Shown in pieces: positions 1 through 7,421 of a stretch of 64,000 nucleotides of DNA. Numbering within the stretch: the first letter of the stretch is position 1; each line of letters starts with the position of its first letter. This DNA is from Sphingobacteriales bacterium. Its GTDB lineage: Bacteria > Bacteroidota > Bacteroidia > Sphingobacteriales > Sphingobacteriaceae. The notes beneath the pieces were generated by a model. It worked only from the letters and a program-made list of their open reading frames with translations, was not told the origin of the DNA and made no database searches. Position numbers and translations under genes: made by a program. The DNA lies in NCBI GenBank assembly GCA_014763615.1, contig JACXVB010000003.1, positions 1 to 64,000 on the forward strand, given 5' to 3'.

Positions 1-1
1 T

Positions 2-82
2 ACTCAGAAAGAAATAAGAATGAGAGCCAAAAAGACAGAAGCTATTTCTGAACTTTTATCAAAATTAAATTTGTCGCACTAA
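2..82 (+). CDS. C-terminal end of an unidentified protein (partial)
   Basis: An open frame runs from the window edge to a TAA at 80-82 and encodes 26 residues ending in KLNLSH. The composition (many Lys, Arg, Glu and Leu, amphipathic) looks like a real helical C-terminus, and the next gene is on the opposite strand, so this is probably the tail of a plus-strand gene that begins outside the window. I do not recognise the family. The 83-203 stretch after it shows nothing beyond AT-rich spacer. Confidence 0.4.
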   Translation, partial: TQKEIRMRAKKTEAISELLSKLNLSH

Positions 83-203
83 TTCGGACAAGTCAGGAAG
101 AATTAGGAATGAAACTTTTGGGCCTAATTTTTTAGTGCTCAAAAATAATTTTCTCGAACGTGATTATTAGATTTTCTAAAGATAAGGCTTTTTTGGACAC
201 AAA

Positions 204-233
204 AAAGGGATTCAACCTAAGTTGAATCCCTTT
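204..233 (-). terminator. Intrinsic terminator after susD-like gene
   Basis: A perfect 13-bp stem (arms 204-216 and 221-233, loop CTAA) with GGGATTCAAC as the GC part. On the minus strand it is followed by a run of six U (201-206), so it ends the SusC/SusD transcript. It may also stop the plus-strand gene entering from the left. Confidence 0.85.
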
Positions 234-251
234 AAATACAGATAAAGGTTA

Positions 252-1682
252 TTAAAATTTATCCCAAAATAATTTGGTTGAAACTTTATCACTACCAATT
301 GCAGTTGCAGCAGCAGTATAATTAACCCCGTTTAATTGTTGTTCTGGAATTGGATAAGTATATCTTACCGGAATATCAGCATAAGTTAATCCTGGTGGCG
401 GGTTTAAAATAGGGTAATCTAATCGTCTCCATTCTGTCCAAGCTTCAAAACCTCTATTAAAGAAAGCAATCCAAGCTTGTGTGCCAATTTTTTCTTTATA
501 AGTACCAGGAGCCGTTGCATAATTAACTGCAGGATTAGCTAAATAGGTGATTACATCTGCATCAGATCCTCCCCAGTATTTAATAGAGGCGGTAATACCA
601 TTATTATAGTGAACTTCAGCTATTCCTCCAACATCAAATCCTTTTTCCGCTGCCTCTGCTTTGTAAAATTCAATTTCAGAGTAGCTCAAGAATAAGGTTT
701 CAAAATCAGGTGCGGTAACTGTTGAACTTGGTTTAGAGAAAGTAGCATAGCTATTACTTGTACCATAAATTCCCCCAGAATATCCTCCATTTGCATCTGT
801 AGTGAAATACAATGGAATACGAGGGTCAGACAGTGAATTCATTTTATCAGCTAAAGTATTTGCAATTACATAATCTTTCCTTCCACTCTGAACCAAATTG
901 ACCCAAATTGGATTGGTATTAGGGGGTGATGCTAAGTAACGAAATACAGCATCATCAGCAGCAGATGAAAAACAATTTGCAGAGGCGGATTCAATAGCTG
1001 TTTTAGCGGCAGCTGCATCATCATCAGAAATTTCAATACCTAATCTTAATTTTAAGCTATTAGCAAATTTAACCCAACTGGCTACATCGCCACCATAGAT
1101 AAGGTCTGCACCTCCATAACTATCTGCACTTGGTTTCATCGCACTAATATCAGCATTCAATCTAGCAATTAAATCCAGAGTAATGGTTTTAGCATCATCA
1201 TATTTTGGCTGTACATTATTAAAATCTAATGCCTCAGAGTAAGGTACGTTTCCAAATGTATTAACTAATATAGAGTAAGCATAAACTTGCATGATATCTG
1301 CAATGGCGGTTTGATTTGCCTTCACATCTGCAGTATTTATATCTGTTTTAATTAAAGATTTAGTTTCTTCAAAATCCTTTAATACATCTCTATAAAGAGT
1401 TGTAAAAACTCCACCAGGAATGTTTCTTCCTACTAAGTCATATCTACTTTCATCAAAGTAAGTAGTCTCGGTCCATTGTTGCGATAGTAATCTAAAAATG
1501 TTTAGATTAACGCTTGGGGTTGAAATAAAATCAGCAAGATTCCTTTGGGCATTTGAAAATAATGTAGCCGATGGAACAGCGGTTGCTGCCTTAGGGTTGT
1601 TATTAAGACTCGTGATGTCTTTTGTACATGATGTAACCGCTGTTAAGAAGGTTACTGCACAAATTATTAATATCTTTTTCAT
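252..1682 (-). CDS. SusD/RagB-family nutrient-binding outer-membrane lipoprotein
   Basis: This is a surface lipoprotein that captures a nutrient and hands it to the partner SusC channel. The 476-residue product starts with a signal peptide and lipobox ending at Cys19 (TAVTSC), then a SusD-like, helix-rich, TPR-type body that fits the SusD-like_2 subfamily in length and in its N-terminal TKDITSLNNNPKAA region. It is the second gene of a two-gene operon: the SusC-like gene stops at 1694, 11 nt upstream of this start, and a strong terminator follows. No glycoside hydrolase, sulfatase, protease, anti-sigma or ECF gene lies beside the pair, so the substrate cannot be inferred. Confidence 0.93.
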   Translation of the reverse strand: MKKILIICAVTFLTAVTSCTKDITSLNNNPKAATAVPSATLFSNAQRNLADFISTPSVNLNIFRLLSQQWTETTYFDESRYDLVGRNIPGGVFTTLYRDVLKDFEETKSLIKTDINTADVKANQTAIADIMQVYAYSILVNTFGNVPYSEALDFNNVQPKYDDAKTITLDLIARLNADISAMKPSADSYGGADLIYGGDVASWVKFANSLKLRLGIEISDDDAAAAKTAIESASANCFSSAADDAVFRYLASPPNTNPIWVNLVQSGRKDYVIANTLADKMNSLSDPRIPLYFTTDANGGYSGGIYGTSNSYATFSKPSSTVTAPDFETLFLSYSEIEFYKAEAAEKGFDVGGIAEVHYNNGITASIKYWGGSDADVITYLANPAVNYATAPGTYKEKIGTQAWIAFFNRGFEAWTEWRRLDYPILNPPPGLTYADIPVRYTYPIPEQQLNGVNYTAAATAIGSDKVSTKLFWDKF

Positions 1683-1693
1683 ATAAGCCTAAA

Positions 1694-4600
1694 TTAAAAT
1701 TTAAATTTAAGATTGAAACCAATAGTTCTTGCGGTTGGATAACTTCCGCCCTGATAACCTTGTGCATTTCCTGCTACGATACCGTCCTCAGGGTCTGCAT
1801 CTGGAAGGTTTTTATGTATAATCCATAAGTTTCTACCTACTAAGGATAGATCAACACCTTTAACTGCTCCTAATTTTGAAACTAATGATGCAGGTAAAGA
1901 ATAAGTTAATGCAGCTTCTCTTAATTTGACATAGCTAGCATCGTAAATAAAACCTTGTGCTGGTGTGTAAGCATAACCAAATAACCCAAAACCAACATTA
2001 CTAGCATATTTGTCATTAGGTGTTCCATCTGGTTTAACTCCTGGCAATAAAACTCCACCTCCTTGAGATACAGGAAGTCTGATATCATTTCCTAGAGCAT
2101 TTAAGCCTACGGTTTCAACGCTGTTACCAGTAGCTAAGCCATAATATCTATCCAGTGAAAATAAATCCCCGCCTTTTTTAATGTCAATTAAAAAACTTAG
2201 AGCAATATCTTTATACCTAAAGCTATTGTTAAAACCAGCAGTCCAATCTGGGTTAACGTTACCAATAATGGTATTTGAGTTTCCATTGTTTAAGTACCTT
2301 CCAGTTGTTGTACTAACTGTTTTCTGACCGTCAGTGAACACAAATCCACGTCCTTTTATAACACCGTAAGGTTCACCTTTTGTGGCATTAATACTTACTC
2401 CTCCTTGGTAGGAAGCAATTAGTAAATTATCTACTCCTTCATAAAGTTCTAAGACCTTATTTCTGTTAGCAGTAAAATTTAGTGTGGTATTCCAACTAAA
2501 TTTTTTAGTTTGAATCGGCGTTCCAAATAAACTCAGCTCAATCCCTTTATTCTCAACATTACCAGAGTTTACATATTTAGTGGTGTAACCTGTTGCGGCG
2601 GTTACTGCTACCGGAAGGATTTGATCTTTTGTATTAGTTTTATATAAAGTTAAATCAAAGCCTAACCTATCTTTTAAAAATCCCATCTCAAGACCTACTT
2701 CCACACTATTTGTTTTCTCAGGTCTTAAACTAGTGTTATTTTTAACACTTGAAACTGAAAACAAAGTGGTTGAACCAAATGGAGATATTGAATTATAAGT
2801 ATCATTGATACTATAGAATGGAGCATCATTACCTACTTCAGCATAATTGGCTCTTAATTTTCCTGATGAAATCAGTTTAGAGTTTTTCAATAAACTACCA
2901 AATTGGAAACTACCTGAGATTGATGGATAATAGTACACGTTATTACCTTTTGGCAAGGTAGAGGAAGCATCCCTTCTACCCGTCATGTCTAATGTAAATA
3001 ATTCTTTATAATTAAAGGTTGCGGCAGCAAAAATACCATCAACCTCCTTAACACCATAAAATTCACTTGGCGCATTTGGTGTACTTGTGGAATTTGATAA
3101 GGCGTATAATCTTGGAACTACTAAGCCTCCGTTGGTTGAAGCTGTTAATTGAGACACTTCGCTTCTTCTTATGTTTGTACCTAAGATACCTTTAAATTTT
3201 AAGGATTTGCTTATGTCTTTATGAAAATTTAACAATAAATCATAATTCCATTCTTTGAATGAATTGGTTCTCAAGATATAATGAGGTACGGTAACGCTAC
3301 CAACCGCTTGTCTTTCATTTTGATTTGTGTTGTACTGGTCTAGAGAGATTCTTCCAGTGACATCTAACCATTCGGTAGCTTTTAAATTTGCGTTAACATT
3401 TCCTAAATATCTGTTTCTTTGGTCGTCTTCAAAGTTCTCATATCTTGAGAAATAAGGATTATCCCAATAAATCGGAACTAAATCAGTAGGATCAGCATAA
3501 TTCCAAGTTGAGTTTAATTTATTTCTGAAGTACGCAGCTTCTTGCTCTTTAATGTCTACGTTAACAGGCCACCACTGTCTAAAGTTAGTAGCTACGTTTT
3601 TGTCATCATATCCGGTTCCGTACCTACCTAACCCTTTTTCTCTAGTGTAGTTAATATCTCCACCTATAACAAGATTTTTATTAATGTTAAATGTGGCACC
3701 AAAGTTTAACAAATCCTTGGCAATTTTACTATTTGGTAAAATACCTTTGTCATCATTTCTAGTGTATCCTAATTTAAAAGTACTTTTTTCATTTCCTCCG
3801 TTAATAAAAATACTGTTATTATAGGATACGGGGCTTGTAAAAAAAGTAGTAGGATCATTAGCTGCCGCCACCCATGGTCTGGCTTTTCCAAAATTGGGTG
3901 AATTAGGATCAAAAGCATCCCACTGATACACCATTAAATTAGGGTCAAATTTAGCTCCATATGAAGCATCTTCGCTCAAAGGCGAAACTAAATCGGGTGT
4001 TCCGTCTCCGTTGATGTCTCGGTATAAAAATTTATAAGCATTGTTATCGGTACCCGGATTTTCATAATATTGACCATAACCTTGACCATATTGCTTTTGG
4101 TATTTTACAAAAGTAGTTTTATCAATGCTGGCAACAGAAATTCCCGAGTTTACTGTAATTCCCAAACCTTGTCTTCCTTTTTTGGTTGTGATAACGATTA
4201 CCCCGTTAGAAGCTCTTGAACCATACAAAGCAGAGGCGGCAGCTCCCTTCAATACGTTAATGGATGCAATATTATCTGGGTTTAAATCAGAAACAGGGCT
4301 ACCGTAATCATAACCTCCACGTCCGGCAGATTGACCGCCCGAATTGAAAAGATCATTATTTACGGGTACTCCATCAATCACAAATAAAGCTTGATTACTT
4401 TGAGTTAGCGACTTATTACCCCTCAGCACAACGTTTACAGATCCTCCTAAGGTGTTGTTTTGTTTGATATCCAATCCCGCTATTTTACCAGATAAACCGG
4501 AAACAAAATTAGAATTTCTAGTTTTACTTACCTCAGCACCATCAACACTTTGCGTGGCATAAGGTAACTCACCTCTTGTTCTTTCAATACCTTGGGCAGT

Positions 4601-4921
4601 TACCACAACTTCAGATAATTGCTTTGCATCTGTTTCAAGTTGCACCACAATCTTGTTTCCGGTAACAGAAACTTCTTTTTCCAGAAACCCAACATAAGAG
4701 AATACTAGAACCACGCTGCCTTTACCAGACACTTTAAGTGCAAATTTACCAGTCGGGTCTGTTTGGGCGCCCATATTGGTGCCTTTTACCTTCACACTCA
4801 CGCCAGGTAGAGGAAGGCCATCCTCTTTGGCAGATACCGTTCCCGTAATGGTACGGTCTTGTGCTATTGCAGCGGACGCAATAAACAACAAGATGAACAA
4901 ACTTTGTATAAGTTTTTTCAT
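1694..4921 (-). CDS. SusC/RagA-family TonB-linked outer-membrane transporter
   Basis: The product is a TonB-dependent importer that forms the barrel beneath the SusD lid. The 1075-residue protein has a signal peptide (to about residue 20, AAIAQ), a carboxypeptidase-regulatory-like N-terminal domain (about 22-95, RTITGTVSAKEDGLPLPGVS), a plug domain (about 115-250, with the SusC signature around IAGLDIKQNNTLGGSVNVVLRG and ALFVIDGVPVNND), and a long beta-barrel ending in an aromatic residue (GFNLKFKF), the usual BAM recognition end. The length is normal for SusC. It is transcribed before the SusD-like gene from the 4922-5287 spacer. There is no N-terminal FecR-interaction extension, so ECF/anti-sigma signalling is unlikely. 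Confidence 0.95.
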   Translation of the reverse strand: MKKLIQSLFILLFIASAAIAQDRTITGTVSAKEDGLPLPGVSVKVKGTNMGAQTDPTGKFALKVSGKGSVVLVFSYVGFLEKEVSVTGNKIVVQLETDAKQLSEVVVTAQGIERTRGELPYATQSVDGAEVSKTRNSNFVSGLSGKIAGLDIKQNNTLGGSVNVVLRGNKSLTQSNQALFVIDGVPVNNDLFNSGGQSAGRGGYDYGSPVSDLNPDNIASINVLKGAAASALYGSRASNGVIVITTKKGRQGLGITVNSGISVASIDKTTFVKYQKQYGQGYGQYYENPGTDNNAYKFLYRDINGDGTPDLVSPLSEDASYGAKFDPNLMVYQWDAFDPNSPNFGKARPWVAAANDPTTFFTSPVSYNNSIFINGGNEKSTFKLGYTRNDDKGILPNSKIAKDLLNFGATFNINKNLVIGGDINYTREKGLGRYGTGYDDKNVATNFRQWWPVNVDIKEQEAAYFRNKLNSTWNYADPTDLVPIYWDNPYFSRYENFEDDQRNRYLGNVNANLKATEWLDVTGRISLDQYNTNQNERQAVGSVTVPHYILRTNSFKEWNYDLLLNFHKDISKSLKFKGILGTNIRRSEVSQLTASTNGGLVVPRLYALSNSTSTPNAPSEFYGVKEVDGIFAAATFNYKELFTLDMTGRRDASSTLPKGNNVYYYPSISGSFQFGSLLKNSKLISSGKLRANYAEVGNDAPFYSINDTYNSISPFGSTTLFSVSSVKNNTSLRPEKTNSVEVGLEMGFLKDRLGFDLTLYKTNTKDQILPVAVTAATGYTTKYVNSGNVENKGIELSLFGTPIQTKKFSWNTTLNFTANRNKVLELYEGVDNLLIASYQGGVSINATKGEPYGVIKGRGFVFTDGQKTVSTTTGRYLNNGNSNTIIGNVNPDWTAGFNNSFRYKDIALSFLIDIKKGGDLFSLDRYYGLATGNSVETVGLNALGNDIRLPVSQGGGVLLPGVKPDGTPNDKYASNVGFGLFGYAYTPAQGFIYDASYVKLREAALTYSLPASLVSKLGAVKGVDLSLVGRNLWIIHKNLPDADPEDGIVAGNAQGYQGGSYPTARTIGFNLKFKF

Positions 4922-5162
4922 ACAATTTTAAAGTTAAGTTAGTTAATTAATAGTGTTAATTAGTTTTAAATATAATGTAACAAACATGTTAAGTACAAAT
5001 AAAATTAATAGAATTTTTTTGAGTAAATTACAAGTATTTGATTATCAATGTATTAATATTGTAATAAAATATTTAGACGTTTTATTTATTTGATATATTA
5101 ATAGCAACAATTCTTATAAGATTTCATCAAAAAACGGTCTAAAATTTAAATATTTCATAACA

Positions 5163-5178
5163 GTTATGCTTGCATAAC
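5163..5178. promoter_or_regulatory. Perfect 7-bp palindrome, candidate operator
   Basis: GTTATGC and GCATAAC (5163-5169 and 5172-5178) form a perfect inverted repeat with a 2-nt centre, in the spacer between the divergent susC-like and padR genes. There is no U-tract, so it is not a terminator. The form suits a dimeric DNA-binding protein, but which one is unknown. Confidence 0.4.
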
Positions 5179-5246
5179 AAACTTACAATCATCCTTTTCA
5201 TGAAACTTAAAAAGCTCATATTAACAAATTAATAATATTTAATACC

Positions 5247-5283
5247 ATGTATTGCATATTACCAAATAATACATATATCTTTG
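5247..5283 (+). promoter_or_regulatory. padR promoter with overlapping ATGTATT/AATACAT dyad
   Basis: A Bacteroidetes-type promoter can be read as TTG (5252-5254), a 21-nt spacer and a perfect TAnnTTTG -7 box, TATCTTTG (5276-5283). The start codon follows after only 4 nt, so the transcript would be nearly or fully leaderless. Arms ATGTATT (5247-5253) and AATACAT (5268-5274) form an inverted repeat with centres 21 bp apart, covering the -33 element and spacer. Many PadR proteins bind ATGT...ACAT dyads, so autorepression is a reasonable inference. Confidence 0.6.
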
Positions 5284-5287
5284 TATT

Positions 5288-5656
5288 ATGATTTTAGATA
5301 ACACACAAACTCAAATGAGGAAAGGTATTTTGGAGTACTGCATCCTCTCTATAATTTCACGAGGAGAGATTTATGCCTCAGATATTATTGAAGAGTTGAA
5401 AGCAGCTAGACTTCTGGTAGTAGAGGGTACGCTGTATCCTCTACTCACCCGTTTAAAAAATAACGGACTCTTAACTTACAATTGGCAAGAATCTACCTCT
5501 GGCCCTCCAAGAAAATACTATCAACTTTCTGAAACCGGCAAAGAAGCACTAAAAAAACTAGACCAAACTTGGTATGATTTGGCCTATGCTGTAGAGAACA
5601 GTATTAAAAACAGAAAGATAGAAATTAACAATCCTAAAACTGATCATCATGAATAA
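5288..5656 (+). CDS. PadR-family transcriptional regulator
   Basis: A 122-residue winged-helix repressor of the PadR family. The N-terminal helix and recognition region (residues about 10-75: QMRKGILEYCILSII, then VEGTLYPLLTRLKNNGLL and a wing with SGPPRKYYQLSETGK) match the short PadR type with a C-terminal dimerisation helix. It overlaps the following PspC-domain gene by 8 nt (5649-5656), so the two are cotranscribed and probably translationally coupled. The gene pair is common in Bacteroidetes. The start at 5288 fits family N-termini and lies 4 nt after a perfect -7 box. Confidence 0.93.
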   Translation: MILDNTQTQMRKGILEYCILSIISRGEIYASDIIEELKAARLLVVEGTLYPLLTRLKNNGLLTYNWQESTSGPPRKYYQLSETGKEALKKLDQTWYDLAYAVENSIKNRKIEINNPKTDHHE

Positions 5657-7301
5657 AACCATCATCATGAATATAAGTGGCGTCATTTTTCATATAGAAG
5701 AAGATGCCTACGAAATACTCAAAAACTACATGAATAAGATTAAAGCACATTTTGCCTCTTATCGTGATAATTTTGAGATCATTACAGATATCGAAAACAG
5801 AATAGCAGAAATGTTTAGCGATTTGTTGATTGCTGATCATAAACAAGTGATTGTACAAACCGATGTGGAAACTGTGATCGCTAAAATGGGAAACCCCTCA
5901 GATTTCGAGGATGAAAACTCAGAATTTACTTCTTCAGATGAAGTAGAGCTAAACATCAAAAGGAAATTATATAGAGATATTGATGATAGAATTATAGGCG
6001 GTGTTTGCTCTGGAATTGGACATTATTTTGGAGTGGAAGCCAAATGGTTTAGAATAGCTTTCTTCTTATTATTTGTGCTTTATGGGTTCGGATTACTTCC
6101 TTACATACTCTTATGGATTGTGATGCCAAAAGCTAAAACAAGAGCAGAAAAGATGGAGATGAAAGGCGAGAAAATCAATCTTCACACTTTTCAGAAAAAC
6201 TTTGAAGAAGAATTAGACGCTGTAAAAACCAAGTTTAATGATGCACAAGAACAGGTAAAACCAGGCTTAGCAAGGTTAGGTTCATTTATCAGAGATATCT
6301 TAAACGGATTTGCCGATTTCTTAAACAATACCGGAAAAGTTGTTCTTAAAATTGCTGGCATTATCCTGATCACCTTAGACGGAATTGCACTTGTTATTGC
6401 CTTTATACTATTATTGATTTTCTTGGGCTACGCCGGAAATACAGATGTTTCCAGTATTTTCCCGCTGAATGCTTTAACACCATCATTGAGGCCTATCATT
6501 TATATATGTTCATTTTTTGTGATTTTTATACCATTATTAGGGCTTCTATTTCTCATTTTGCGTGTCATTTTTAATAATAGGAGTATTGCCAGAACGGTAA
6601 GCTTTAGCATGTTAATGATTTGGATTATCGCCTTAGCTACCGGAATATTCTACATCGCAAAAAATGCAACAGATTTTAAAGAAGAAGCAAGTTTTAGTGA
6701 ATCCATCGGTTTAAAGGATAATGCTTCAAAAACATTTTATTTAAATATTGGAGGAGAGCATACCATCCAAGAAAATATTCTTGGAAGTATCAATCAAGAA
6801 GGAGACAAAATCATCACCATCACAGGTAATGATAGAGATTTTGATACGCCAAATAGAATTGATTTAAGCTTAAACCTGATTAAAGAGGGGAACATCTCCC
6901 TCACCAAAACCTACACTGCAAGAGGAAGAAATATTAGTGAAGCTTTAAAAAACGCTCAAGCTGTAGAATACTATTATTCTCAGAAGGATTCATTATTAAC
7001 TTTTGATTATAGACCAGATTTAAAAAGTGGTGCCCTGTGGCGAGATCAATCAGTAAACTTAAAACTGAACATTCCGGTAGGTTCAACCTTATATATTCAA
7101 AAAAGATTTGTTAATCATTTTCTTAGAAATGAAATGTACGATTGTTTAAATGATGATGACGATTCGGAAAACTATATTAAAGTGATGGCTACAAAAGACG
7201 GATTTACTTGTAAAAGGACTGAAAAAGCTATTGAAAGACAGAAAAATTACAATCAAGAAAACCATATAGATCAACCTATCGATAAAGACATTATTTTTTA
7301 G
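5649..7301 (+). CDS. PspC-domain multi-pass membrane protein
   Basis: The 550-residue protein carries a soluble N-terminal region (about 1-95), a PspC domain (about 103-162, including DRIIGGVCSGIGHYFGVEAKWFR and a membrane segment up to WIVMP), three further hydrophobic stretches (about 231-263, 281-308 and 314-338), and a C-terminal beta-rich domain of about 200 residues that would be extracytoplasmic. PspC domains sense or respond to inner-membrane stress. The coupling to PadR suggests that the repressor controls its level. What the C-terminal domain binds is unknown. A strong terminator follows. Confidence 0.88.
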   Translation: MNKTIIMNISGVIFHIEEDAYEILKNYMNKIKAHFASYRDNFEIITDIENRIAEMFSDLLIADHKQVIVQTDVETVIAKMGNPSDFEDENSEFTSSDEVELNIKRKLYRDIDDRIIGGVCSGIGHYFGVEAKWFRIAFFLLFVLYGFGLLPYILLWIVMPKAKTRAEKMEMKGEKINLHTFQKNFEEELDAVKTKFNDAQEQVKPGLARLGSFIRDILNGFADFLNNTGKVVLKIAGIILITLDGIALVIAFILLLIFLGYAGNTDVSSIFPLNALTPSLRPIIYICSFFVIFIPLLGLLFLILRVIFNNRSIARTVSFSMLMIWIIALATGIFYIAKNATDFKEEASFSESIGLKDNASKTFYLNIGGEHTIQENILGSINQEGDKIITITGNDRDFDTPNRIDLSLNLIKEGNISLTKTYTARGRNISEALKNAQAVEYYYSQKDSLLTFDYRPDLKSGALWRDQSVNLKLNIPVGSTLYIQKRFVNHFLRNEMYDCLNDDDDSENYIKVMATKDGFTCKRTEKAIERQKNYNQENHIDQPIDKDIIF

Positions 7302-7321
7302 TGTCAGTTTATTTTGAAGGA

Positions 7322-7342
7322 AAAGCGCTGATTGAGCGCTTT
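7322..7342 (+). terminator. Terminator of padR-pspC operon
   Basis: An 8-bp stem AAAGCGCT/AGCGCTTT (7322-7329 and 7335-7342) with a GATTG loop is followed by an uninterrupted T run to 7348. Confidence 0.88.
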
Positions 7343-7421
7343 TTTTTTAAATTTATTTTAACTTTTGAGATAAATAGGTAAATTTCACGCTGTTATTTAA
7401 TTTTTACATTTAGTCTGACCT

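Larger units (their letters stand above)
4922..5287. other. Divergent intergenic region between susC-like gene and padR
   Basis: This 366-nt, very AT-rich spacer separates two divergent transcription units and must hold both promoters. It contains a perfect dyad, GTTATGC-TT-GCATAAC (5163-5178), and a second dyad with a promoter next to padR, both listed separately. I see no convincing -7 box for the minus-strand SusC gene and no open reading frame of note. Confidence 0.6.

Noticed and set aside
252-4921. A polysaccharide utilisation locus around SusC/SusD
   Set aside because: No carbohydrate-active enzyme or regulator is linked. The GH15 gene is 40 kb away, cytoplasmic, and explained by trehalose context.
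5634-5858. A minus-strand 74-codon frame over the padR/pspC junction
   Set aside because: It lies antisense to two well-supported coding genes and shows no signal or domain.
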